Positions 30,073 through 38,993 of a DNA stretch of 64,000 nt are shown piece by piece; within the stretch, counting starts at the first letter, position 1; each line of letters begins with the position of its first letter. The stretch lies in NCBI GenBank assembly GCA_024235015.1, contig JACKNG010000003.1:62001-126000 (forward strand), read 5' to 3'. The notes beneath the pieces were generated by a model. That model saw only the letters and a list, made by a program, of their open reading frames with translations. It did not search any database and was not told the DNA's origin. This stretch comes from Gammaproteobacteria bacterium. Its GTDB lineage: Bacteria; Pseudomonadota; Gammaproteobacteria; Ga0077536. The translations under genes were made by a program, and so were the position numbers.

Positions 30073-31233
30073 GTGGCCGGCGCGTTCAGCCTGGCCGACA
30101 AGGCCGTCGTCAGCGGGGTCGGCGAAACCGTCTTCGCGCGTGAGACCAACCGCAGCCAGCTCGCCCTGACGCTCGAGGCCTCGCTCGCCGCCATCGCCGA
30201 TGCCGGGCTCGATCCCAAGGACATCGACGGCGTCATTCCCTACGGCGCCGGTGGCATCGTCGCCGAGGATTTCATCACCAATTTCGGCCTGCCCGACCTG
30301 CGCTACTCGGCGACCACGCCGATGGGCGGCGCGAGCCCGGTCGCCGCGCTGCAGAGCGCGGCGATGGCGGTCGCGACGGGGGTCGCGCGCCACGTGCTGG
30401 TCGCCCTCGGTCGCGGCAGCATCGCCGGCGGGCGCATCACCAAGCGCCTCGCCGAGATGCCGCAGATGCGCATCGTCGGCGAGTTCGAGATGCCGCTCGG
30501 CACCAACGCGCCGGCGCAGTTCTATGCCCACATGGCCCGTCGCCACATGCTGCTCTACGGCACCACCCGCGAGCAGATGGCCGAGGTCGCCATGACCTGC
30601 CGCCGCCACGCGCAGATGAACGAACGCGCCATGATGCGCAAGCCGATGACGCGCGAGGACTACTTCGCCGCGCGCATGATCGCCGAGCCCTTCGGCCTGT
30701 TCGACTGTTCGCTGGAGAGCGCCGGCGGCTGTGCGGTGGTGGTGTCGAGCGCCGCCTGCGCGCGCGATCTGCGCCAGGCGCCGGTGTGGATCGGTGGCGT
30801 CGCCGAAGGTCATCCCGATTCGCCCAGCGCCATCACCCAGCGCCCCGACATGACCCGCTTCGGCATCGCCAAGGCCGCGCCCAAGGCCTTCGCCATGGCC
30901 GGGGTCAGCCACGCCGACATCGACGTCGCCGAGATCTACGACTGCTTCACCTGGGTGGTCATCAACCAGCTCGAGGATCTCGGCTTCTGCGCCAAGGGCG
31001 AAGGCGGCGCCTTCGTCGAGGGCGGGCGCATCGGGCTCGGCGGCGAGCTGCCCATCAACACCCACGGCGGGCTCCTGTCCGAAGCGCACATCGCCGGCAT
31101 GAACCACATCGTCGAACTGGTGCGCCAGCTGCGCGGCCAGTGCGGCGAGCGCCAGGTCGCCGATGCCGAAGTCGGCCTCGTCACCGGCTTCGGCGATCTC
31201 GGCGACGGCGCGCTGGCCATCATGCACCGCTGA
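30073..31233 (+). CDS. thiolase family protein (SCP-x / lipid-transfer type)
   Basis: 386 aa. The pattern fits SCP-x-type thiolases: AVVSGVGETVF at the N terminus, MGGASPVAALQSAAMAVATG in the nucleophile region, IYDCFTWVVINQLEDLGF, then INTHGGLLSEAHIAGMNH near the C terminus. The canonical nucleophile Cys is not in the usual CxS context; the Ser/Ala replacement is typical of the SCP-x or aldolase-like subgroup (family knowledge). These enzymes act on branched or steroid side-chain acyl-CoAs with a DUF35 partner, found downstream. The GTG start is 1 nt after the SDR stop. Confidence 0.85.
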   Translation: MAGAFSLADKAVVSGVGETVFARETNRSQLALTLEASLAAIADAGLDPKDIDGVIPYGAGGIVAEDFITNFGLPDLRYSATTPMGGASPVAALQSAAMAVATGVARHVLVALGRGSIAGGRITKRLAEMPQMRIVGEFEMPLGTNAPAQFYAHMARRHMLLYGTTREQMAEVAMTCRRHAQMNERAMMRKPMTREDYFAARMIAEPFGLFDCSLESAGGCAVVVSSAACARDLRQAPVWIGGVAEGHPDSPSAITQRPDMTRFGIAKAAPKAFAMAGVSHADIDVAEIYDCFTWVVINQLEDLGFCAKGEGGAFVEGGRIGLGGELPINTHGGLLSEAHIAGMNHIVELVRQLRGQCGERQVADAEVGLVTGFGDLGDGALAIMHR

Positions 31234-31243
31234 TCACTTCGAG

Positions 31244-31309
31244 GGGGACGGTATACTTTTGGCCTGCGCCGCGCCGCGGCTGCGACGATGTGAAAAGTAC
31301 ACTGTCCCC
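31244..31309. repeat. palindrome family A, copy 2
   Basis: GGGGACGGTATACTTTT (31244-31260) faces AAAAGTACACTGTCCCC (31293-31309), 15 of 17 matched, across a 32-nt loop. It begins 11 nt after the thiolase stop and 48 nt before the Zn-ribbon gene, inside an apparent operon. Confidence 0.92.
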
Positions 31310-31356
31310 GCTTCGTGCCGCCGCCGCGGCATCCGCGAGCAAGGGGAATCTCGACC

Positions 31357-31788
31357 ATGACCGAACACGCCAGCCAGCTGCCCGAGCCACCCCGCCCCGA
31401 GCCGCCCCTCGAGCATCGCCCGTACTGGGACGGCCTGCGCGAACACCGCCTCGTCCTGCAACGCTGCGCGCGCTGCGGCAAGCTGCGCCACTACCCGCGT
31501 CCGCTGTGTGACGCCTGCTACTCGATGGACGTCGAATGGAGCGAGGTCGAGGCGCGCGGCACGCTGCACAGCTGGACGGTGACCCATCACCCCTTTCATC
31601 CCGGCTTCAAGCGCCAGGTCCCCTACTGCACCGTCACCGTCGACCTCGCCGAGGGCGTGCGCCTGCAGGCGCCGCTGCGCGACGCCTCGGCCGCCGCGCT
31701 CGAACCCGGCATGGCGGTGACGATCGATTACGAGGACATCGACGCCGAACTGACCCTGCCCTGCGTGCGCTTGGTCGGCCGGGCCTGA
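31357..31788 (+). CDS. Zn-ribbon/OB-fold protein (DUF35)
   Basis: 143 aa. A rubredoxin-like zinc ribbon with Cys37, Cys40, Cys51 and Cys54 (CARC ... CDAC) is followed by an OB-fold (GTLHSWTVTHHPFHPGF ... VTIDYEDIDA). DUF35 proteins form complexes with SCP-x thiolases or hydratases and are needed for their activity in steroid and branched-chain side-chain degradation (family knowledge). Its place behind the thiolase fits that role. AGGGGA lies 9 nt before the ATG. Confidence 0.88.
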   Translation: MTEHASQLPEPPRPEPPLEHRPYWDGLREHRLVLQRCARCGKLRHYPRPLCDACYSMDVEWSEVEARGTLHSWTVTHHPFHPGFKRQVPYCTVTVDLAEGVRLQAPLRDASAAALEPGMAVTIDYEDIDAELTLPCVRLVGRA

Positions 31789-31812
31789 ACCGGGCAGCGC
31801 CGGGAGATCCCC

Positions 31813-32268
31813 ATGAGCGACTTGATCACCGACGACATCCGCGCCTGGATCGGCCGCGCCGACCCGCCGCTCGAGTTCGAGGTCACGCGCCGCGACATCG
31901 TCAAGTACGCCATCGCCACCGAGCAGCGCCAGGCCAAGTACCTGGCCGGCGACGAGGCGCCGCCGATGTTCCTCTTCGGCGCCGACCGCCCGCTGGTCGG
32001 TCTCGACGAACTCGGTCCCGATGGCCTGCGGCGCGACACCCTGACGCCGGAGCTGCCGCTCAAGCGGGTCATGGCCGGCGGCATCCGCCAGCGCTACCAC
32101 CGGCCGATCCGTGCTGGCGACCGGCTCGTCATCGAGAAATCGATCACCGACATCTACGAGAAGCAGGGCTCGTCCGGCCCGCTCATCTTCGTCGTCTACG
32201 AGATCACCGTGAAGACCGCCGACGGCGAACTCGTGATGCAGGAAACCCAGACCCGAATCAACCGGTGA
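31813..32268 (+). CDS. MaoC-like hydratase, N-terminal-type hotdog (FAS1-like dehydratase)
   Basis: 151 aa, a single hotdog domain of the MaoC_dehydratas N type: PLEFEVTRRDIVKYAIATEQ, MFLFGAD, VMAGGIRQRYHRPIRAGDRL. This half usually lacks the catalytic residues and pairs with the C-type half next door. It resembles heteromeric enoyl-CoA hydratases such as ChsH1. The start has GGGAGA 6-11 nt upstream. The downstream partner starts 4 nt after its stop. Confidence 0.83.
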   Translation: MSDLITDDIRAWIGRADPPLEFEVTRRDIVKYAIATEQRQAKYLAGDEAPPMFLFGADRPLVGLDELGPDGLRRDTLTPELPLKRVMAGGIRQRYHRPIRAGDRLVIEKSITDIYEKQGSSGPLIFVVYEITVKTADGELVMQETQTRINR

Positions 32269-32272
32269 CGCC

Positions 32273-32680
32273 ATGCCCAAGCTGGAACGACTGATGATCG
32301 GCGACGCCCTGCCCGAGCGCCACCACACCGCGACCAACGTCTCGTTGTTCCTCTACAACGCGGCGGTGTGGAACGCCCATCGTATCCACTACGACGAGCC
32401 TTACACGATCGAGGTCGAACACCATCCCGGGGTCATCATCGACGGCCCCTTGCAGGGCGACTGGCTGACCCAGGTCGTGGTCAACTGGCTGGGCGACGAC
32501 GGCCGCCTGCTCGAGTTCGAATATTCCAACCGGCGCGCCTCCGTACTCGGCGAGACCTTGACCGCCGGCGGCTCCATCAGCGCCATCGACGGCACAACCG
32601 TCACGCTCGACGTCTGGATCCGCAACGAGCGCGGCGAAGTCACCACGCCGGGCCGCGCGGTGGTGTCCTTCGCCGCCTGA
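32273..32680 (+). CDS. MaoC-like hydratase, catalytic-type hotdog
   Basis: 135 aa, second hotdog. ATNVSLFLYNAAVWNAHRIHYDEPY supplies the hydratase motif (Asn/His with HRIHYD), followed by GVIIDGPLQGDWLTQ. With the preceding protein it forms a split (R)-enoyl-CoA hydratase similar to ChsH2-type subunits. It completes the SDR-thiolase-DUF35-hydratase set, and a beta-oxidation-like cycle on bulky acyl-CoAs is the inference. It converges on the diguanylate cyclase with a 10-nt gap. Confidence 0.83.
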   Translation: MPKLERLMIGDALPERHHTATNVSLFLYNAAVWNAHRIHYDEPYTIEVEHHPGVIIDGPLQGDWLTQVVVNWLGDDGRLLEFEYSNRRASVLGETLTAGGSISAIDGTTVTLDVWIRNERGEVTTPGRAVVSFAA

Positions 32681-32693
32681 GCTGCCGCGCTCA
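32678..32693. terminator. short hairpin spanning both convergent stop codons
   Basis: TGAGC (32678-32682) pairs with GCTCA (32689-32693) over a 6-nt loop. The arms contain the TGA of the MaoC gene and the TCA of the diguanylate cyclase. At 5 bp it is weak by itself, but it follows the pattern at 5703 and 12137. Confidence 0.3.
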
Positions 32694-34136
32694 CGAGGCA
32701 TCCGTGCCGGCATGACCGCACACGCGGTCGCGGCCGGCCTTCTTGGCCCGGTACAAGGCATCGTCGGCACGCGCGACGAGCTGTTCCACGTTGCCGGCAT
32801 CGGCGGGGAAACAGGCCACGCCGATCGAGGTCGTGATGCCCTGCACCACGGTGCCGTGGTGATCGATGGCCATCGCCGCCACCGCGGCGCGGATTTCCTC
32901 GGCGCGGCGCCAGGCGCCCGCCGGCGGGCAGTCCAGCATCAGCACGGCGAATTCCTCGCCGCCGTAGCGGCACGGCACGTCACCGCCGCGCAGGGTACGT
33001 ACCAGCACCTTGCCGAACTCGCGCAGGACGACGTCGCCGCCCTGGTGTCCATGGGTGTCGTTGAACAGCTTGAAGTGGTCGAGATCGAGCATCAGCACCG
33101 CGAACTCAGCCGCGCCCTGCTCGGCACGGTTGATCTCGCGCGCCAGGGACTCGATGAAGTAGCGCCGGTTGTAGAGTTGGGTGAGCGGATCGCGTACCGA
33201 TTGGTGATGCAGCCGGGCACGCAGCTTGAGCTCCTCGATGGCCGCCGCGACTTCGTCGGCGACACGCTGGCCCGAGCGTTGCAACGCGTCCACCAGCACG
33301 CTGTCGGCGCCGGCGCCGAGGTCGAACTGCATGACGCCGACACACTCGCCGAACGCGGTCATGGGCAGGCACAACGCGCCGTCGCCGCCGCAGGACGCCG
33401 CGTTCGGGCACACCGGCCCGAACGCGGTGGTCTCCTCGAAATGGCTCTTGCCCTTGCGCAATGCCCAGCAGCGCTCGGGCGAGAAGGCCGCCAGCGGCGT
33501 GCGACAGCCGAGCGCCAGGAACGGCTCGACCAGGTCGCGCGAATTGTTGTAGAGGCGGATGGCCAGCGCACGCTCGCCGAACATGCGACCGAGGTACTTG
33601 GCCAACACTGGCAGAGTCTCGTCGACCTCGCGACAGACCTGGAGGTCGGATTTCAGCTCGTAGAGGAGATTGAGTTCGCGCGACTGCTCGCGTACCGCGC
33701 GGTTGGACTCGACCAGCGCGGCTTCCTGCGCCTTGCGCTCGGTGATGTCGAAGGTGGTGCCGATGTAGCCGTCGAAACCGCCCTCGCTGTCGCGCCGCGG
33801 TTGGGCCAGGTCGAGCACGGCCCGGTACATGCCGTCGTGGCGGCGCAGTCGGTATTCCACCGAGAAGGCGCGCCGGTCGGCCAGGGCGTCGACGTAGGCA
33901 CGCATGGCGTGTTCGCGGTCGTCGGGGTGCACCTGCTCTTTCCACGAGGTCGGCGAACGGGCCTGCTCGGCGGTCAGGCCGGTGAAGCGCAGGTACTGTT
34001 CGTTGAGGAAGATCATCGCGCCGCGGGCATCCGATACCCACAGCATGGTCGGCGCGTAGCGCGCGATGTCGCGAAAGAGCGCGGCGTCGGCCGCACCCGT
34101 ACCCTGTTCCATCACCGCGATGCTGGAGCTGGCCAT
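32691..34136 (-). CDS. diguanylate cyclase with PAS and GAF domains
   Basis: 481 aa. A PAS domain (about residues 20-140, LWVSDARGAMIFLNEQYLRF) with PAC, a GAF-like region (about 160-300), and a GGDEF domain with DPLTQLYNRRYF, DLDHFKLFNDTHGH and GGEEF. GGDV five residues before GGEEF, preceded by R, forms an RxxD I-site, so product inhibition is expected. There is no membrane segment. It lies 110 nt behind glnD on the same strand. Confidence 0.9.
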   Translation of the reverse strand: MASSSIAVMEQGTGAADAALFRDIARYAPTMLWVSDARGAMIFLNEQYLRFTGLTAEQARSPTSWKEQVHPDDREHAMRAYVDALADRRAFSVEYRLRRHDGMYRAVLDLAQPRRDSEGGFDGYIGTTFDITERKAQEAALVESNRAVREQSRELNLLYELKSDLQVCREVDETLPVLAKYLGRMFGERALAIRLYNNSRDLVEPFLALGCRTPLAAFSPERCWALRKGKSHFEETTAFGPVCPNAASCGGDGALCLPMTAFGECVGVMQFDLGAGADSVLVDALQRSGQRVADEVAAAIEELKLRARLHHQSVRDPLTQLYNRRYFIESLAREINRAEQGAAEFAVLMLDLDHFKLFNDTHGHQGGDVVLREFGKVLVRTLRGGDVPCRYGGEEFAVLMLDCPPAGAWRRAEEIRAAVAAMAIDHHGTVVQGITTSIGVACFPADAGNVEQLVARADDALYRAKKAGRDRVCGHAGTDAS

Positions 34137-34246
34137 CGACGATCGTCCCTGTCCGGAATCCTCCGTGGATCCCGGGTAGCGGCCCCCGGCCGGCCTGCTT
34201 TAGCGCGCCGGCACCGATACGGTGCGCCGGCCGAGGAGATGCCGAC

Positions 34247-36838
34247 TCAGGCCGCGGCGGTCGGCAGGTCGAGCGCGGCGGCCTCGCGCAACGCCTCGAT
34301 GACGCGCACGGTGGCGGCCTGGTCGAGTTCCGCACCGCGGCCATCGGTGAGGAAGAACACGTCGACCGCCTTCTCGCCGAAGGTCGCTACGTTCGCCCCG
34401 CGCAGGTCGACGCCGGCCTCGGCGATGGCCGCGGCCAGGCTCGCCAGCAGGCCCTTGCGGTCGGCGGCGACGACCTCGATGGCGGTGACGTCGTGGGCGG
34501 CCGCGGCATGGCGACGCACCTCGACCGGCAGGGATTTCATGAGCACGTCGGCCTTGGTCACCCGCGGAATGGCCGGTGGTGCTTCGCCCGCCAGCACCCG
34601 CTCCAGGCGGTTCTTCAGGCGCTCCACCTGGCCGGCCTCGCGCACCGGGCTGTCGTTGGCATCGGTGAGATGGAACTCGTCGAGGATGCGGCCGTCGCGC
34701 AGCGCGTAGGCATGTGCCGTGAGCAGCTTGGTGTTCGCGTTCGACAGCGTCGCGGTGAGGTGCGAGAACAGCTTCGGCCGGTCCAGCCCCCAGGCGAACA
34801 CGCGGGTATGCCCCATCGATTCGTTGACCTCGAGATGGGCACCCGATTCCCGCTCGAGCAGCCGGCACAGCGACAACAGCAGGCTGGGCGGAAAGTGCAG
34901 CGCCAGCGCGTTGGAGACGACCTGCAGCTGGCGCTCCACCGCGGCGCGCTCGGCGGCCGTGGCAAGCGCCAGCACGCTGTCCTTGCGCGCCGCGATGCGC
35001 GCGGTCTCGCCTTCCGGCACGACCTGGCCGGTGCGCAGGCAGGCGTCGGCAGCATGGAACAGCTGGGTGAACAGATAACCCTTCCAGTCGGTCCAGGTGC
35101 CGGGGCCGACCGCGGTGACGTCGGCCACCGTCAACACGAAGAGGTAGACGAGGCGTTCGCGGTCGCCGACGAAACTGGCGAACTCGGCGATCACCTGCGG
35201 ATCGCCGAGATCGTAGTGCTGGGCCGTCTTCGACAGCCGCAGGTGATGCAGCACCAGCCAGGCGACGAGATCGATGTCGTCGTCCGACAGGCCGAGGCGG
35301 CGACAGAAACGCCGCGACAACTCCTCGCCGAGCTCGGAGTGGTCGCCGCCGCGGCCCTTGGCGATGTCGTGGTAGAGCAGGGCCAGGTAGAGCAGCTCGG
35401 GGCGCGAGAGATCGGCCATCAGCTTGGCCGCGAGCGGCATGTCGACGAATTTCTTCTCGCCGATGCGCAGGTCGCGCAGGATGTCGATGGCGCGAATGGT
35501 GTGGGCATCGACGGTGTAGTGATGGTACCGGTCGAACTGGCCGTGGCCGGTGATACGGCCGAAGTCCGGGCAGAAGCGCCCCAGCACGCCGGTTTCGTGC
35601 ATCTGCGACAACGCCGTGGTGACGTTGCGCGGCGAACGCAGGATCTCGAGGAACAGCGCGTTGGCCTCCTTCGACTGCCTTACCTTGGCCGTGACCAGGT
35701 GAGCGTGTTTGCGTACCAGACGCAGCGCGCGGCTGTTGAGGTAGCGCTCGTTCTTCTGCGCCTCGACGAAAATCCGTATCACGTTGAGCGGGTCGGCGGC
35801 GAAAGCCTCGACGTCACTGATGCTGATCTCCTCGCGCCTGACTTCCATGCCGCCACCGAGAGCGACACGGCGACGCAGGCGCGGCGGCGGGTTGATCTGC
35901 TCCTCGAAGTGGAGCAGGAAGATGTCGGACAGGTCGGCGATGGTGCGCACGTTGAGGAAATAGTTCTTGAGGAAGCGCTCGACCGCGCTGGTGCGGCCGC
36001 CGTCGCGGTAACGGAAACGCTGCGCCAGTTCCGCCTGGTAGTCGAAGCGCAGGCGATCGTTCTCGCGCCCGGACAGCAGGTGCAACCCGGTACGTACCCG
36101 CCACAGGAAATCTCGGCCGCGGGTGAAGGCGTTGAACTCGTCCTCGTCGACGACGCCCTGGCCGATCAGCTGGCGCGCCGCCGGCACGCCGTACCAGGCC
36201 ATCGACAACCAGAAGATGGTGCTGACGTCACGCAGCGCGCCCTTGCCGTTCTTGACGTCGGGCTCCATGCAGAAGGCGGTGTCGCCGTTGGCCTGGCGCC
36301 GCGTGTCGCACTCCTCGAGCTTGGTACGGCAGAACTCGATGCGCCGCCGCCGGCTCCAGTTCTGCGGCGCGGCGCTCTTCTGCAGCTGGGCATAGAGTTC
36401 GCCGCCACCGCACAGCAGGCGCGATTCGAGCAGCGCGGTGCGCGCGTGGTGATCGGTGTCGGCGAAGCGCTTCAGTTCGGCCGGGGTGCGCACGGCATGG
36501 CCGAGATGGGCACCGGCATCCCACACCACCTGGGCGAAACGCTGGATGAGCCCGTTCAGGTGGGCGTCACGGGTGGTCGGGACGAGGAACTGCAGGTCCC
36601 AGTCCGAGTACGGGCACAGCTCGGCGCGGCCGTAGCCGCCGACCGCGACGAGGTCGATGCTGTCGGCGGCGTCGCCGGCGATGCTGCGCCACAGCTCGAC
36701 GAGCAAGGCATCGACCGCGGCCGAGACGTACTTGACGATGGCGCGCCCGCCCTGTTGCTGGTCGAGCCGGCCCTGCGCGCCCTTGAGCATTTCCTGGCGG
36801 CGCGCCTTGGCGTGCTCCCTGAGTTCGTTGTCTGACAC
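34247..36838 (-). CDS. glnD: [protein-PII] uridylyltransferase / uridylyl-removing enzyme GlnD
   Basis: 863 aa, close to the usual length of about 890. The nucleotidyltransferase motif GGYGRAELCPYSDWD lies at about residues 67-81, the HD phosphohydrolase motif YHDIAKGRGGDHS near 491, and two ACT domains at about 690-770 and 795-863. The enzyme uridylylates PII under low glutamine and removes UMP when glutamine is high, so it is the cell's nitrogen sensor. The start is GTG at 36838 with only a weak GGGAA upstream. The neighbours (amidohydrolase, diguanylate cyclase) are not the common map/glnD context. Confidence 0.95.
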   Translation of the reverse strand: MSDNELREHAKARRQEMLKGAQGRLDQQQGGRAIVKYVSAAVDALLVELWRSIAGDAADSIDLVAVGGYGRAELCPYSDWDLQFLVPTTRDAHLNGLIQRFAQVVWDAGAHLGHAVRTPAELKRFADTDHHARTALLESRLLCGGGELYAQLQKSAAPQNWSRRRRIEFCRTKLEECDTRRQANGDTAFCMEPDVKNGKGALRDVSTIFWLSMAWYGVPAARQLIGQGVVDEDEFNAFTRGRDFLWRVRTGLHLLSGRENDRLRFDYQAELAQRFRYRDGGRTSAVERFLKNYFLNVRTIADLSDIFLLHFEEQINPPPRLRRRVALGGGMEVRREEISISDVEAFAADPLNVIRIFVEAQKNERYLNSRALRLVRKHAHLVTAKVRQSKEANALFLEILRSPRNVTTALSQMHETGVLGRFCPDFGRITGHGQFDRYHHYTVDAHTIRAIDILRDLRIGEKKFVDMPLAAKLMADLSRPELLYLALLYHDIAKGRGGDHSELGEELSRRFCRRLGLSDDDIDLVAWLVLHHLRLSKTAQHYDLGDPQVIAEFASFVGDRERLVYLFVLTVADVTAVGPGTWTDWKGYLFTQLFHAADACLRTGQVVPEGETARIAARKDSVLALATAAERAAVERQLQVVSNALALHFPPSLLLSLCRLLERESGAHLEVNESMGHTRVFAWGLDRPKLFSHLTATLSNANTKLLTAHAYALRDGRILDEFHLTDANDSPVREAGQVERLKNRLERVLAGEAPPAIPRVTKADVLMKSLPVEVRRHAAAAHDVTAIEVVAADRKGLLASLAAAIAEAGVDLRGANVATFGEKAVDVFFLTDGRGAELDQAATVRVIEALREAAALDLPTAAA

Positions 36839-36920
36839 GGATTTCCCGGTTGGATACGCTGGGACGGCGACAGCTTAGCAGGCCGCCCGGGGCCGTCGAG
36901 AGGACGGTGCGGGCGGCGGC

Positions 36921-38042
36921 TCAGGCCGCCGCCGCCAGGCCGCTGGTGTCGAGCCGGTACAGCTCGGCCACGTTGTCGTGCAGGATGCGATCCTTCTCCC
37001 ACTCGCTCATGTGCCCGAGGTGCCGCGCGAGCAGTTCCTGCGACCACGGCCAGGTCGAGTCCGAATGCGGGTAGTCGTTGGCCCACATCATGCGCTCGAT
37101 GTTGAGGTGATCCTTGAACTGGAAGGCCGTGTAGTCGTCCTGGAAAGTGAAATAGATGTGCTCGCGGAAGTACTCGCTCGGCAGGCGTTCCAGTTCCTGG
37201 CCGCGCATCCAGTGGCGATGGCGCTGGTAGGCGTGGTCCATGCGGTACATGTAGTGCGGGATCCAGCCGCCATCGGCCTCGACCGAGACGATGCGCAGCG
37301 CGGGGTGACGCATGAACACGCCGTCGAAGACGAACATGCTCATGATGTCCTGGTTACCGCGCACGATCGACATGAAGGAGTTGATGCGCGAGCCGCGCCA
37401 GGCCTGTCGCAGCTGCTCCCCGGAGGTCAGGATGTGGAAGCTCGGCACGAGTTCCAGCTCGACCAGGGCATCGAAGAACTCGCCGTAGCGCAGGTCGTTG
37501 TAGTCGGCTTCGCCCGGCATGCCGGGCAGCATCACGCCCTTGAAACCCTGTTCCTTGATCACCCGCAGCTCGGCAATGCCGCTGGCGGGCGTGGCCACCG
37601 CGCACTGGGCGAGGCCGACCAGGCGGTTCGGGTGGGGCGCGCAGAACTCCAGCAGCCAGCGGTTGTAGGCGCGCATGCAGGCGCTCTTCAAGGCCATGTC
37701 GGGAATGTTGCAGATCTCCATGCCGACCGAGGGGTAGATGATCTCGGCGGCGATGCCGTCGCGCGCCTGGTCGGCAATGCGCGCCTGCGGGTCCCAGCCG
37801 CCGCGGTGCAGCAGCTCGAACCTGGCGCCGGTCGGCGACAGTTCTTCCGGCGCCTTGCCGGCGGCCGAGACCAGGGCCAGCGGGATCGGCGTCTTGCTGC
37901 CCTCGACGACGAAGACGTCACCGCGCTTGGGGTCGTGCACGACGTGCGGGGCGCGCTCGCGGAAGGCCGCATCGATGTGATCGCGAAAACAATTGGGCGG
38001 TTCGGCGACGTGGCTGTCGGCGGAGATGATCGGCTTGGTCAT
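36921..38042 (-). CDS. amidohydrolase family protein (Amidohydro_2)
   Basis: 373 aa, same family as 9791-10951. It opens with the metal motif SADSHVAEP and closes with MMWANDYPHSDSTWPWS and ILHDNVAELY. EADGGWIPHYMYRMDHAYQRHR is typical of the subgroup often found beside lipid and steroid catabolism genes. It is expected to be a cytoplasmic hydrolase or decarboxylase of cyclic acids; the substrate is unknown. It lies 10 nt behind gloB on the same strand. Confidence 0.87.
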   Translation of the reverse strand: MTKPIISADSHVAEPPNCFRDHIDAAFRERAPHVVHDPKRGDVFVVEGSKTPIPLALVSAAGKAPEELSPTGARFELLHRGGWDPQARIADQARDGIAAEIIYPSVGMEICNIPDMALKSACMRAYNRWLLEFCAPHPNRLVGLAQCAVATPASGIAELRVIKEQGFKGVMLPGMPGEADYNDLRYGEFFDALVELELVPSFHILTSGEQLRQAWRGSRINSFMSIVRGNQDIMSMFVFDGVFMRHPALRIVSVEADGGWIPHYMYRMDHAYQRHRHWMRGQELERLPSEYFREHIYFTFQDDYTAFQFKDHLNIERMMWANDYPHSDSTWPWSQELLARHLGHMSEWEKDRILHDNVAELYRLDTSGLAAAA

Positions 38043-38052
38043 AGGCTCGCCC

Positions 38053-38844
38053 TCACCACTGGTTGCGCAGCTCGCGCAGCTTGAGGAAGACCGTCTTCGG
38101 GTCGGGTCGTTCGGGCAGGTCGGGGAAAGCCTCGCGCAGGCGCGCGATCACGCTCGGGCTGTGCAGTCGGAAGAAGGTGTTGATCTCCTTCTCCAGGGCG
38201 AGGTCGGAGACCAGCGGCGCGTTCGGGTCCTGGTGTTCGACCTCGGCCAGCAGGGTCTCGGCGCGCGCATTGTCCGGTTCGCGGTCGAGGGTGAAAGCGA
38301 GGTTGTTGGCGATGTAATCGTGGCCGGGATAGACCAGGGTCCGCTCGGGCAGGCGCGCGAGCTGGGCGGCGAAGGTGTCGTAGAGCTCGGCCGGGTGGCC
38401 ACCGTGGTGACAGTTACCGGCGCCGGCATTGAACAGGGTGTCGCCGCAGAACAGCGCCGGCGTATCGGTGCGCGACAGCAGGCAGACGTGGGCCATGGTG
38501 TGGCCGGGCGTGTCGAGGGCTTCGAGTTCCACGGTGCGCCCGACCTTGATCACGTCGCCGGCGCTCAAGCCGCGGTCGATGCCTTCGATCGAGTCCTTGG
38601 CGTTGGCATGGGCGAGCAGCTTCGCGCCGGTCGCGGCGATGACCTGCGCGTTGCCCCCGGTGTGATCGAAGTGCTCGTGGGTGTTGAGGACCTGGGTGAT
38701 GGTCCAGCCGCGCGCCTTGGCGATGGCCAGGCACTTCTCGTGGTCGAGCGGGTCGATGGCGAGCGCTTCGCCACTCTCCTCGCAGACGATGAGGTAGTTG
38801 AAATTGCGGTAGGCATTGGCGGTCCAGATCTGCTCGACGTGCAT
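38053..38844 (-). CDS. gloB: hydroxyacylglutathione hydrolase (glyoxalase II)
   Basis: 263 aa. The metallo-beta-lactamase motif THEHFDHTGGN (about residues 55-65), DTPGHTMAHV, CGDTLFNAGAGNCHHG and PGHDYIANNLAF are those of glyoxalase II, with the C-terminal substrate domain (LALEKEINTFFR). It hydrolyses S-lactoylglutathione in methylglyoxal detoxification, so the cell uses glutathione, in line with the GST gene. GGGGGAG lies before the ATG. It is in an operon with the amidohydrolase. Confidence 0.92.
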   Translation of the reverse strand: MHVEQIWTANAYRNFNYLIVCEESGEALAIDPLDHEKCLAIAKARGWTITQVLNTHEHFDHTGGNAQVIAATGAKLLAHANAKDSIEGIDRGLSAGDVIKVGRTVELEALDTPGHTMAHVCLLSRTDTPALFCGDTLFNAGAGNCHHGGHPAELYDTFAAQLARLPERTLVYPGHDYIANNLAFTLDREPDNARAETLLAEVEHQDPNAPLVSDLALEKEINTFFRLHSPSVIARLREAFPDLPERPDPKTVFLKLRELRNQW

Positions 38845-38932
38845 GCGCTCCCCCTTCGCGTGGTGACCGGTGACTGCGCTTCAAGTTACCACGCGCACGC
38901 CGCGCCGACATGCAGTTGCGGCGTGCGCCGAC

Positions 38933-38960
38933 TTGACCTCGCGGGGCCAGCCCCGACAAT
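38933..38960 (+). promoter_or_regulatory. putative sigma-70 promoter of the alpha/beta hydrolase
   Basis: TTGACC (38933-38938), a 16-nt spacer and GACAAT (38955-38960): 5 of 6 and 4 of 6 to the consensus, 34 nt before the ATG at 38994. Confidence 0.4.
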
Positions 38961-38993
38961 GCGACAGGTCAAGGTCAACGAGTAGACGAGCCC

